A DNA stretch of 64,000 nt. It comes from Neckera pumila (taxonomy: Eukaryota > Streptophyta > Bryopsida > Hypnales > Neckeraceae). The notes beneath the pieces are model-generated. The model was not told the origin of the DNA. It saw nothing but the letters and a program-made list of their open reading frames with translations, and searched no databases. The position numbers and the translations under genes were made by a program. Of this stretch, positions 47,723 through 59,288 are shown piece after piece. The stretch covers positions 16,990,501 through 17,054,500 of the forward strand of contig OZ018412.1 of NCBI GenBank assembly GCA_963969595.1. Reading direction: 5' to 3'. Each line of letters begins with the position of its first letter. Position 1 is the stretch's first letter.

Positions 47723-49495
47723 CAAACCTTTAATCCTATAAGGATGGGTCCATGACCACTGAGTTCTAGCCTCATTATCCATTACTTTGTTTGCTGCTAT
47801 ATTCCAAATAGATGTCAATGAAATTTTTATATTTTTTTATCAAAGATGAGGTCACATATTTGCTGTAAGTTGTAAAATTTTCAACTATTTTTGAAAAAAC
47901 TTAAAAACATTGTCAATTTCTTTAAAACAATGAAGAAAATTCATATCAAATACATATAGATTCAAAAAATCTGAAGTTTTTACAATAGATGTACAATATA
48001 GTGTATAATATCATAGTAAAAATCAAAATTATCAAGTCATTTTATATAACTAGAAAATCAACAAACCGTGGTTATAGACCGAAAGTTTATATTGCTAAAA
48101 AATATTGATATTTATAATTTTTTCAAAATTTTCAATTGGTGTATAAAGTGCAATGGATAAACTTCATGTCATTAGTTGGACTCAACATAAAAAATACCAC
48201 TTTTATAGCTAACATTCACATCAAGAATAAATAGCAAGAAATGGTCCAAATGCACTACACTAAATAGGGATTTTAAGGGACCCATACTAATTGTTCAACA
48301 TTTCAGACTATTTCAATATCCACCTTTGTTGTATATCAATAGTTATTGAAGTGTGAGAGATTGTACATCATGTTTCAAACATTTGCAGTTTTCCACAATA
48401 AGTCCCTTTAATTGTTTGGTCCCCTTAATACCCCTATTGGCAATATATCAAGGTGATCTATGGTTTAAGCATCTTTTTCTTTAGAAAAGTCAATAAGATC
48501 CTAATGAAGGACTTCACAACACATTTCATTGAAAAATGTACTCAAGTACCCTCCAAATAAATAAACAAGATGAAAAAACATTTCTTTCCATCCTTTAATC
48601 TTAGTGGAAGTCATCTACTGGACATTTAGTGTCTACATCAACGGCACAAGGTTAAGCCAATAAAAATGCTAAGGCCCCAAAGTGGTCATGGATGACTTTC
48701 AAGGTTACTATAAAAACAAGTAGCTACACTATGATTGACTTTTGGTCCTTGTACAATAAAACTTCTCTAAAATGAATTTATCGAAAGCAATGACCTCTCT
48801 AAAGAGATGGAACATTGATTGCTTGGTCCCGCACTATGCCCAATCCAAGATTTTCTTTGATACTTCTCGAGCATGGGGACTTGATCCCGGTCCCAGGACT
48901 CTCACTTTATAGAAGTTCTACTGTAGCATCATCCTTTCACGGGTCAGCATCGCATCATGATTCCTGAGTAGCCAGCAACTCGTGAGCAGGGTTCACCAAC
49001 TTTCGTCCCCTCCCAAGGCATTGTTTATTATTCCTCTACAGACCTTGAAAGTCTTCGGCATTCAGTTGAGGAGTTCATTCTCGGACCTTCATTCCCCCTT
49101 CATTCGCAGCCAGCCCATGGGAATTGCGGAAGCTAGCTAGTGATGTGTAAAAAAAATAAAAATAAAAAAAGCTAGCTGTGATCATGTACCAGATACTGCA
49201 CAGTATGTGGTACGAACTTTTGTTCACAGTGCACGCGGTTCACAGCTGTGCCGCTGAGGATATCCATTCCCGGCCAAATTCAACAGTACCGACTATTCTG
49301 CATAGGCCGAATCGTCGGTAAAGACTAAAGAGTTTCATCTCACTTGCCGAATTGAAAACTCATGAAGGAGGTCCTTTCTGCTTCTCAATCCAAGGCTTAC
49401 AAAAGCTTGCGGTCAGCTTGCAAATGGACAAGCAATTGAGGTGCAAGTAACACATCGACGATCGAGTTTCCAATTTCCAAGAGCTCAAGACGAGA
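47723..49495. other. Intergenic and upstream of the 49.5-kb gene
   Basis: No gene recognised. About 48764-48925 resembles stretches near 55790-55880 and 56100-56190 (aacttctctaaa, agcaatgacctctcta, gaagttctactgtag), an unclassified dispersed repeat. An unidentified 5' exon of the downstream gene may lie in the last few hundred bases. Confidence 0.4.
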
Positions 49496-49537
49496 GTGGC
49501 AAATCAAATTTCCAGTCCAAACTGTGTACACGTCTCG

Positions 49538-50848
49538 ATGTCTGATCTGAAGAATGCAACTCTGCTGGGCACACCAGGTGTGGTGGGAGTCTACAACCAC
49601 ACCATCCCGTGCGACTCTTTCCGCAGCAACGCCTCCCGACTCCTATTCAGGGTCTGGCCGGAGTCTTCCTTCAAGTTCTGCTGCGAGGATTCCACCACAC
49701 ATAATTACTCTCTCCAGAACTTCACGTACGGAGAACATGGTGCACGCATCATTTCACGCCCTTACTTCGACCTCGGCAAAGTGGACGACCTCTCCCCGTA
49801 CTGGAAGCAGTACAAGTTTTGGCAAGTGCCCCAAACTCAAATCTTCTTAGAAGGTTTGCAGTGCGAGTACACCGACCTAATGAAGCTCTACAGGCATCGC
49901 TTCTGGAACCGCGTTGTGAAAGATGGTGTCATAACTGCCCTCTGGATCATTCTCCTGTTACAGCTCATTGTAGTCGCCTTTGGCGTCTTCAAATGGGTCT
50001 TCTTTCTCTGGAAAAGCCGCGATAAGCAGCTCCATCGAACTTTGAAGAAGGACCGCCTCCTTGCAAACATGAAGCGGTGGTGGTGGTCGAAGGAGGATTG
50101 GGTGTCCGACTTAACCCACCTCGCCGTGCTTGTCATCGTGGGATTTTGTCTCATCGAAGCAGTTGGTCACTCCAGTCCTATCACATGGCGCCCCATCTTA
50201 TTCTACAATGCCGCCGTCTTCTACACCTGGGTCACTCTCTTATCCCTCGTCTCCTCCTTGCTCCGCCAACTCGCGGTTTCCTCCTTCGACAAGAGCGACG
50301 ACGAAACCAAGCTCCGGGAGCACGTGCAAGTGGAGTTGGAGAATAATTACTTAAGCAAAGAGGATCCCGTGCCGAAGGAGACCCTGAAGGCTATTCGGAC
50401 GACCAACCTCGCGTTGTCGCGCATGTCGGAAGATTGGCGGTGGCAGCGCGTGTTTGGGCAGCTGGCGATGCTGATTTTGGTCGGGACGTACTTGCTGTTC
50501 GTGGACGATGTGTCGGGAACGGCGATGGACAGTGTGGCGGCGATTGTGTTTGCGACGCTGGTGGTGGCGTGCATGTGGTCGGGAGGGGTCGGGTTGGTGG
50601 TGGCGGGGAGGACCGTGGCGCATATAAGGCGCCATCTCGTGGCCAGAAATCTGCCGGAGTTTGGAGCTGGGACGGAGAATGCGAAGGTGCTGAAGAAGAT
50701 ACAGTTGGAAGAAAGCAAAAATGTGGTGAGTGGCAGTCAGAGGTTCTCGCAGAGGTTTCAGTCCACTAGCTCGTATGAGTTCAACCCCCAGCTCTCCGGG
50801 ATTTCAGAGGAGGCGGGGTTGGAACGTTTCCGTCGCTTGTATAATTAG
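49538..50848 (+). CDS. Multi-span membrane protein, unknown family
   Basis: The open frame runs from a stop at 49448 to TAA... the natural stop before 50849. The first ATG is 49538, giving 436 residues, numbered from there. Residues 1 to about 125 are hydrophilic with five N-glycosylation sequons (NAT, NHT, NAS, NYS, NFT) and several cysteines, so they should face the ER lumen or cell exterior. Five hydrophobic spans follow at about 130-158, 194-210, 220-244, 305-322 and 330-356. A charged loop lies between spans 3 and 4 and a Ser-rich tail ends the protein. There is no signal peptide in this exon, although the glycosylated N-terminus needs one. The open frame also extends 14 or more codons upstream of the ATG, so a missing 5' exon is likely. 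The frame has G/C-ending codons and looks well conserved, but I do not recognise the family. Confidence 0.75.
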   Translation: MSDLKNATLLGTPGVVGVYNHTIPCDSFRSNASRLLFRVWPESSFKFCCEDSTTHNYSLQNFTYGEHGARIISRPYFDLGKVDDLSPYWKQYKFWQVPQTQIFLEGLQCEYTDLMKLYRHRFWNRVVKDGVITALWIILLLQLIVVAFGVFKWVFFLWKSRDKQLHRTLKKDRLLANMKRWWWSKEDWVSDLTHLAVLVIVGFCLIEAVGHSSPITWRPILFYNAAVFYTWVTLLSLVSSLLRQLAVSSFDKSDDETKLREHVQVELENNYLSKEDPVPKETLKAIRTTNLALSRMSEDWRWQRVFGQLAMLILVGTYLLFVDDVSGTAMDSVAAIVFATLVVACMWSGGVGLVVAGRTVAHIRRHLVARNLPEFGAGTENAKVLKKIQLEESKNVVSGSQRFSQRFQSTSSYEFNPQLSGISEEAGLERFRRLYN

Positions 50849-52996
50849 GGCAAGCACTTGGATCGCAGAGGAGAAGTTCGATGTTTCCATGTATAGAATT
50901 ATTGAAGAATTTCTTTGACATTGCATTGTCTGGTGAGGATAGAATTGGATACACTAGGATGTGCACTACAGTATGTCAGGTGATGATAGAATAGGATACA
51001 CAATGTCTACTAGTGTTCAAAGGATGCACTAGGAATTGAATTTGGACACCAAATTATATTTGTATATTTGTCTAATTTCATAGGCACAAAAGGACATTTG
51101 CTAACTTTTCAACAACCCAAAAGGATATTGTCCAATTGATTTTCATAGATTCAAAAGGACACTGTGTCCAATTTTCATATTGGATCTCTCCTGTGAACTT
51201 CCGAGATCACTGACTGATTCCTTCCGACAGTTCCGAGCTCCGTCTATGCTGGCATGCATAAATCAATACTAACCAATTTCTACACTTGCAAAACAAACAG
51301 GAAGTACAATATGTTTGGTGTGCTTAATTATTCTCTGAACACATATAAGCATCATTATAGAAGACCTGGCTTCTGAGGAAGTAAGAGCATCAGTTGACCC
51401 CCGGCTCTACGGGTTTCAGAGGAGACGGGGTCGGAAGGGTTCCCGTCACTGATAATTTATGGCAAGCTAACTAAGCCAGACCAATGATCTTTGAGATGCA
51501 ACTAAATGTCATCCTGTATAAATTTAAACATTTGTAAATATTTCACAACAAATGGGATGGCAAGCTGCAACTGCTTGCACCCAACAAAATAGATTTTCTT
51601 CTGAATGGGTCAAACGTACATCGACGAGTTGTTAATTTCATCGTACTCGCAAAGACCTGCAGCAACTTGTTGCTTCAGCTTTCTTTTCCTCCAGCTAGCG
51701 ACCCAGTTGTTGCACAAGGGGTCAAGTTCCTTTAAGAGTATCACTTTTTGGACATACTAATTAGGAGATTTTTTCTTAAAACCTCCAAAGTTTGTCTATT
51801 TTGTTCATTTTGATTAATAAAGAAGACTATAAAATGATCAAAAAAATTCATGCATGTAAATGAGATCAAGATTTATATTCTCAATGAATTTTTTTTTGAG
51901 TTTTTATTATTTTTGGATCTATTGAACCTGTTGGTAGAAACTGCTGAATTTTGAGACTTGCAGGCATCATAGAGTACAATTTATTAAATTTTTTTTTGAT
52001 AAAATGACTTATATTATATAATGCACAATTAAGTATAAGTCATATCCAAAAATAAATTTAAAATAAAATTGTTTGATATTCCAAATGCTTGATTTTGAGA
52101 ATTCTAGATAATTAAGACACAACTTACTTTTTCAACTAAACAATTCATTAAAAATACTTTAAAGTCAGTCTTTGATTGTGATGAAATTTTTTTTCTTGAT
52201 ACATCATAAGTGTAGACAAATAAAACCACATTTGGTGAAGTCATACTTTAATATAATTTAACTATAAACTTGTTTGACACACTAACGTAGACTGAAATTG
52301 TAGTAGAGACAACCTTTTTGGGTACCCCAAACGGAACTTTACTCCAAGAGACTTTTTTGCTTTTCTCTCTCTCACTTTTATCTGTGTAATCGGTAATTTC
52401 TATGACTTTCCCTGTGATCACAATCCAAAAGTCATATGAATTACCAATCATACAGGGGAAGGTGAGAGAGGGAAATGCAAAAAAGCCTCTTGTGTTGCAC
52501 AGCACTCTGCTCACAGCTTTCCCTTACATCACTTTTCTCCTAGTGACCTCCTGAAGCGCCATTCAATGGGTGTAATTGAACTTCTGTCTGTCACATTAGT
52601 CTCACATCAGGAAAAAACCCTTGTTTTAAACAGTATTGCAACAATACACATTCAGTACTGCATCAGTGTCCCGCAGTCCAGCTCCAAATTTGTACTGTTG
52701 CAATACAAATGAGGACATTATTGTATGCAGTACTGATGGCTTCACGCATTTGTCATCAACAACCGGTCGATGTTCTCCGTCCATGCCGCACATGGTGTCA
52801 TGGAGTCTGGGTTGCGTGGACACGTTAGAGGCCACTGCATGCGCCTCACATTTGATAAATGTTAGCTAGCTGCGACTAACCCTGTCAATCCATGCGAAAT
52901 AGAACCCTGAATTCAAGTTTCTGGGCAAGTTGGCAGCTTCTGCAAAGTTTGCAACTAGGGATTCAGGTGGTGACTGAAACAGAACAAACAGGAAGC
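50849..52996. other. Downstream region of the 49.5-kb gene
   Basis: No second gene. At 51396-51467 there is a diverged copy of the last 70 bases of the preceding gene (see separate entry). The rest is AT-rich with no recognised feature. Confidence 0.45.
51396..51467 (+). pseudogene. Duplicated 3' end of the membrane protein gene
   Basis: The sequence from acccccggctctacggg to ttatggcaagc matches the gene's final coding bases at 50784-50855 (tcaacccccagctctccggg to ttagggcaagc), including the stop region. Only the terminal 70 bases are recognisable, so this is a relic of a local duplication about 610 bp downstream. Confidence 0.7.
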
Positions 52997-52999
52997 TTA

Positions 53000-53365
53000 G
53001 AGCATCACCACCCGCCTTGCAAAATGCAAGCCAGGTTGCAAGCCTGGCAGTCCATTTTGCAAGCTGGGGAAGAAGGGTCGTCCCATCCATGGCCTCTTAA
53101 GAGGCCATCGCCATCCAATGAGCTACGTCCACATTCACGGATCATGTCCTTGCTTTTTGGGAAAGTGGAAAAGTGCTTGTCTCATGCGGTTTGCAAGTCG
53201 GTTTGCAAGCCACTCTTTGGCTTGCAAAAAAGTCCAGTTTTGCAAGCCACTGGAGGCTTTTGGTTTGGCCTCTTAACAAGTTCATCCATTATGCAAGACG
53301 GGTGGGACAATTTTGCAAGCCTCTCTTAACAAGTCATCCAATATGCAAGACGGGTGAGGGTGCTC
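53000..53365. mobile_element. Harbinger/Tourist-like MITE, 366 bp
   Basis: Flanked by TTA at 52997-52999 and 53366-53368. The left end is GAGCATCACCACCCGCCTTGC and the right end, inverted, GAGCACCCTCACCCGTCTTGC. The interior has many short ttgcaag units in both orientations (ttgcaagccaggttgcaag), making a complex stem. No coding capacity was seen. Confidence 0.8.
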
Positions 53366-53368
53366 TTA

Positions 53369-54650
53369 TAAGAAATGAAGCTCTTTTTGGAAGTGGCGAG
53401 CAACCGGAGCTTTCCAATGTAATTAAGCTTATATTGGTCACCGCTGGATTGCAGGGCCGTATATATGATGTCATTTCGTGAGTGGGAGAATGTTGAAGCA
53501 TTATATAACAGTACAATGCAATGGTCAGATGGCGAATTTCATTAAAATGGTGTCATTCCAGAACTTTGGCACTTTCACAATTCATAATGGCCGTTCTGAA
53601 ATCTATGCTTGTCCTAGATGGTTAAAATGGCACATTGAATATCGCCATTTTAACAAAATTTTCCATTCAAATATTGCAGACTACTAGATTCAAAACAAGT
53701 CTTTAGCTAGCCAGCCTAGCCTAGGTTCTTGAGATTGTAGCATTCTTGACAAGGAAGTAGGGATAGCAGATCCATTATAAATTGCAGACCAATTTGGAGC
53801 TCTACTTACTTTTGGATCCATTTAAGTTATGTTGCATTCTTATGTACTGGTACCCTCCAAGAAGTCTTGCAACCCCACTATGAAACCCTTCAAAATTTTC
53901 CTTTTTAACACCATTTTAAGAATATTTTATCAGTCTATCCTATTAAATCTATTGCTTTATGGAACCTTAACTGATATATTAAATTTCAAAGTCCAAAAAT
54001 AGGAGCTCCATTTTTTGGTGAATTATTATTATTTTTTTTCACAATTCTACATAACAATTAATTGAAAATATATATGATGATTTTTTATGATTTGATTGCA
54101 CATGTAGTAGGAAACATCATTATTCACATCTTTCATGTTACAAAGACTCACACTATATAGGTAAAATTTTCCTCTATGTGGCTTTATTGTATTTTGCAAT
54201 TTTCTTTCATACACTTCAAAGCAAAGAAAACAAGCTCATGCACTAAAAAGAAATTTGAACAAACATTGTCAAATAGGGTATCATTATAGAGCTGTAGTAT
54301 TGTATGTAGAAGCCTATTATAACATGAATTTTACATTATGTCTTGCTCATTATTTAGCAATTACTTTGCAACAAAATGGTACATCCACTACCATTGAGTA
54401 CTACCACCTTGAGTTGCTATTATAGCTTCTATTTGGCATTGTAGAAATTAATTTTTGGATACTTTCTTGAGGTATATCTTCCCAAGCCAAATTCACCAAT
54501 GTCCACATTTTGTCTTTGCTATGGGATCTACATCTTTTTTGCACTCGATCTTTGATTTGCTTCCATACGTTCTATATAGGATTGAAGTCAAGAGAATTTG
54601 ATGGCCATTCAATGAGATTTACATTTTGTCATAGTGCAAAGTTACCTGAC
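53369..54650. other. Intergenic, no gene seen
   Basis: AT-rich sequence without recognisable genes or clear repeats. Confidence 0.4.
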
Positions 54651-54653
54651 ACT

Positions 54654-55336
54654 ACACTAAAAAATATATTTAATGGTGGATTGCATTTAGTGTAATTACT
54701 AGCCTACCCCACCCAACACTAAATCTAAACTTTGGAATAATTAGTGTAGTGTTAGACTTGAATGCGCCACCTTCGCCTTTTCTTCCCTTTTGCCCTTCCC
54801 TTCCCTGGTCTTCCCTTGCAATTGGACTTCGTTTGCCTCTCTTGCTCGTCGCGACACTTGGTCTCTCTTCACTTCGTTTGCCTCTCTTTGCTTGGTCTCT
54901 CTTCCGCCGCTTGGTTTCTCTCTCCCGCCGCTTCTTGTGCCCGGTTTGGAGATTGGACTTCCAATTTGCTTGGACTGCGCCTGATTGTTGTGCCCAATTT
55001 GGAATTTCCATGCCTCCTGATCTGCTTAGATTGCGCCCGATTCCTGTGCCCGATTTGGAATTTCCACGCCTCCCAATCTACTTGGACTGCACCCACGCCT
55101 CTTATTTGATGTTCAAAGACTTCCTTCATTACAAATATCTTTACAAATTGCTTTGCAAATTCATTTTTTTAATATGTTCTAACACTAAATGTAAACATTT
55201 TCGGATTTCAGATTTACCATAGAGTATATTTAGTGTTAGAAATTACATTTAATATTATTTACTTTAGTAGGCTTAATGATATTTAGTGTCATGGTTTGTA
55301 AATAGTGTTGCTAACACTAAATATAGTTTTTAGTGT
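54654..55336. mobile_element. CACTA-like element with GC-rich insert, 683 bp
   Basis: Flanked by ACT on both sides (54651-54653 and 55337-55339). Ends ACACTAAAAAATATATTTA and, inverted, ACACTAAAAACTATATTTA. Subterminal aacactaaa/tttagtgt motifs recur. From about 54750 to 55110 the interior is unusually C/T-rich, with short tandem units. It shows open frames in all three plus-strand phases but no recognisable protein. Confidence 0.75.
54935..55110. repeat. Minisatellite of about 56 bp, three units
   Basis: Each unit starts tgtgccc, continues atttgg-a-ttcca and ends in ctt-ga-tgc-ccgatt. Units begin near 54938, 54991 and 55047. It lies inside the CACTA-like element. Confidence 0.65.
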
Positions 55337-55339
55337 ACT

Positions 55340-56650
55340 TAGAGCTTCACAGAGTTTGCTTATAGAACTTTTAGCAACATCACATACACAATATCCCAAA
55401 CAAACATCAATTTTTTCTTACAAAACGTCTAGGCTATGTCTGCAAGTAACAATCACTACAAGTATGCATGCTGTAATGTTGGTTCTCTACTCTAAAGCCA
55501 ATTGAAATCCATTGCCTGTGATTTCCTAGAATGAAAATTTCAAAATGTAATATTGAAGTAATTGAACCTTTAAATCGAGCTAAGCATTTCCAAAATCAAC
55601 CACCTATCACAAAGAGAGATTTTTTTAAAGTAGAATGAGCCACAACAAGGGACATGGCTCACCAGGTCCAAGGCAAAAAATCTCAATCAAACACCTAAAG
55701 TTACCTCCCTCGAGTAGACAAGTATATACTATAAGGAAACTACTCAAACCAGACATGGGGTTGCTAGACTTATTGGAGTAGATTGTACATTAGAACTTAC
55801 TTCTATAAAGTAAACTTTTATAAGCCAGTAACCTCTCTAAAATTATATCATTCCTTTGGTCTTGGCCCCGCCGCATTGAAGATGACTTGTACAAAATAAG
55901 TACAAAAGGAAAACAATTTTTATTAAATTTTGGAATGCAAATGTCACTATGATGAACTTGACTTTAGTTCAAGATGCCATGAAATTGCAGAACACGTGGA
56001 AGAAATTTCAAAAACTTTAACCGCATCGATTGCAAAATATTTACATTTAAAAGTGAAAAAAATAGTCCACTTAAAAAAATCTTCAAAGACCATTAATGCT
56101 ACAATCCCTCTTTAAAGTAACAACCTCTCTGTTGTTATATTCTTCTCTAGGCGTGGGGCTATTACCTTATGGAAGTTCTACTCTAGTTTTTATTGCATTG
56201 AGTGTACAAAGGGGAATCAAAGTTTTGGAATTGGAGATGAAAGGCGGTTGGAATTGGGTTGGAAAGTCACTATATAATGAGCATGCCAATGCACAGCTTC
56301 TTCATGTGGCAAAATCGTTTTATGGTATTGTACAAAGGGGTGCTTTTGGATTTCAATTGAAATCTTGTAGGGAAATAAGAGAGCTATATTAGAATCCCAA
56401 AGAACAAGAATAGTAGCCCCCTATGGACCACAATAGAAGCTATATATTTTTGCTTCAACTACCTACAATGTATCACTGTTTTTTTTCAAAATGCTTGGAC
56501 ATGAAATACATGTAAAATAAGTCAAATAATCCCTGATGCTGCCGTTTTTTTGCCAAAAAAAATGTGTATCTAACAACTATGTCTACGTACAATGACCAAA
56601 AGGTCCACATTGGGCTTCCTACCTTAAACAAGGAAGTGGGGAGAGCATCT
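55340..56650. other. Intergenic, dispersed repeat pieces
   Basis: No gene recognised. Two stretches (55790-55880 and 56100-56190) resemble the repeat near 48764-48925. Confidence 0.4.
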
Positions 56651-56656
56651 CTACTA

Positions 56657-59285
56657 CATTATAAGAAACCAATTTTTTTTTTTATGTCAGAGCAAAAACA
56701 TGCGATGTTCAAGGTCAAACATACTATGTTCGCGGAGACATCAAGATGTTAAAGCAAAGGATTGCAATTTCAGAAGATTTCCGAGGATGTTCCAGATGAC
56801 TGTCGCAAATTCGAATGAAAACAAGTTGGTGTTACCATCGACATCAGGATTTTTGATGACACTTTTAAAGACTCATCAATGTCCGATGAGCCGTCCGCAA
56901 AAACATAGACTCCCATGTCAGCTTTAAGGAAAAAATTGCACGGAAGATAAATCTGTGAAAATTACTTTATTCTTGGATGAAAGTCTAACCAAGGTTAAAA
57001 ATAAAAAAATCCGGTAGCCATTGGGCAGCTTTGGAAGAAAATAAGATGACGTGGCATGCCACGTGTAAATTAGTTGACGTGGCATAAAATCATCCTGATG
57101 TGGCATGCCACATCAGCATAGCGGGGCTGTCTCTTTGCGTTTTCTATACTTATTTTGGAGATGTCTAGGTAGACGTAGAGATGTCACTAGAGACATCTTA
57201 TAAAACGTTGAGATGTTTTCTTGGCCATTTTTGTAGACTTCTAGATGTTTTAGGAAACATAGTCACAATCGATATAGCGTCTATGGAGACATTATTAGAG
57301 CGGCCTTTGAGACACACAAAAAACATCCTATTGGACGTTTGTATACTGCTCCACCAAAATTTAAATCCAGTATTTTTAATGTCCCATATAGTTTGTCTTC
57401 CCCTCTACCAACTCTACTTGTATAAAGAGCCCATCTTTGCATTTTCTACACTTGTATTGGAGATGTCTATGTAAATGTAGAGATGTCACTAGAGACATCT
57501 TACAAAACATTGAGATGTTTTCTTGGATGTTTTTGTAGACTTTTAGATGTTTTAAGAAACATAGTCATAATTGGTGTAACGTCTATAGAGACGTCATCAG
57601 AGTGGCCTTTGAGACATGCAAAAAACATCTTGCTAGACGTTTGTGTGCTGCTCCACAAAAATTTAAATCCAGTGTTTTCAATGTCCCATATACTTTGTCT
57701 TTCCTTCTACCAGGGTGAATGCAAGAAACACTTGTACTATTTTTTGTCACATCTTGCATGCTAATTTGTTTTTAGGCATAACTTTTGCATATTGAATCCA
57801 AATGACTTAAGATTTATAGGAAAGGTGCTCATGACCACTATACACCTTGTCTAATTTTTTGGCAGTTTCAAAAAAGTTTTACTAAATAAAAACAGCCCCC
57901 GATTTTATGTCATAAATTCCAATTTGGAGTTTTTTAGTACTATTTTGTATCCAAAAAATCAAATTTGGAGCTGAAATTTGGATGAGATGGTCTTCTAGTA
58001 GACTTCTAGCTCTCCAAGATAGGGTTTTTTTAAAAAGTTAATTTTGTGTAGTGTAGAAGTCTACAAAGTGAGCTTCTTTCTGCTTGCATTTTGAAATACA
58101 TAAAACATTATTTTGGTGGGTTTTTTGGTGAATGAACATCTCCATAGAGCTGTTGCAAATGGCCATTTTTTAATTTAATTAATTTAATTTTTTTTAATTT
58201 TTTTAACTAATTAAAGCATCAAAGTGTCTATTTTCTTGAGATTTGGCACTTTCAAGTTCTCCCACTTAGAGAATTTTTCTGTGCTTTTTCTTTCTAGGGT
58301 TTCTTCATCTTAAAGGTATATACATTGGCCATATTTTTAAAAAATATTAAAAATTATTTTTCTATGCTTAAAGTACTCCCTAAAAAAATAGCATCAAATA
58401 GTGAAAACGCAACAAAATCAACAAGTGTTTCTTGCATTCACCCACCACTCCATTTATATAAAGAGCCCGTCTTCTCCTCTCCATAAACTCACATCAAGTG
58501 GCTTTTAAACCCATGTGACATAATTGCCAATTATGATGTATTTTGTAGGGCATATTATGTATGATGTATAATGTATGGTGTACTGTGTATGACATGTTAT
58601 ATTGAACTTTATGACATATATGTGGACATCACATGAGACATGTGAAATTGTCCATATTAACATCATGCCGAATAGTCCATTTCATTCCATGAATGTCTAA
58701 TGTGACATCATTTTGTTCTCTTAAATCATACCAAACATTGCCAGGGGTATTCATGATGAAAAGTATATGGTTACATTGATGTCACAAGAAATTTGGACGT
58801 CTCAGGTAATGTTTCAAAGCACGTCTATGAGAAAGTCTAGACGTCTGAGTTGATGTCTTAGAAAAAGTACAGACGTCTGTGTTGACGTCTTCAAAGACAG
58901 TAAGAAAATTCTTAAACAACAAAAAATATGCTGATGTGGCATGCCACATCATCCTTGCTAGATGCCACGTCATTTTTCCTGCCGCTACATCACGTGCCAC
59001 CTCAGATGCCACATCATGGCCAAAATGGATGAAAAATTTTCCTACATGGCTGCCCGTGCACATGTGGCGCTTAGGTGGCAGCCACATGGCAGCCTTTGAG
59101 GACCCCGTTGTCCCATTTTTTTGGACGTCTAGCCCCCCAGCATGATGATGTCCTAAGTTAAATCTGATGTCAAACCCGAGTCTTAAGCAAAGCAAAATTT
59201 TGAATGTCCATGTAGACATTTCAAGACAATTACAACATCAGTACGCAAGATCCAAGGATAAAAAAAACACAGATTTTTTATAGTG
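56657..59285. mobile_element. CACTA-like non-autonomous element, 2.6 kb
   Basis: Flanked by CTA on both sides (56654-56656 and 59286-59288). The left end is CATTATAAGAAACCAATTT and the right end, inverted, CACTATAAAAAATCTGTG. Long subterminal inverted blocks lie at about 57045-57120 and 58925-58990, built on tgacgtggcat and gatgtggcatgccacatcagcat. Multiple agacgtct motifs stand near the right end. Both features are typical of CACTA subterminal repeats. No transposase was recognised. Confidence 0.7.
57129..57714. repeat. Tandem duplication, 302-bp period
   Basis: Two copies begin at about 57129 and 57431 (tttgcgttttcta against tttgcattttcta) and stay alignable to about 57412 and 57714. Each keeps an open frame on the plus strand starting MSLETSYKTLRCFLG (57181 and 57483), 97 and 93 codons long. 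The frames match no family I know. They lie inside the CACTA-like element. Confidence 0.85.
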
Positions 59286-59288
59286 CTA

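Noticed and set aside
50347..50718. Minus-strand 123-codon open frame
   Set aside because: Antisense shadow of the membrane protein gene.
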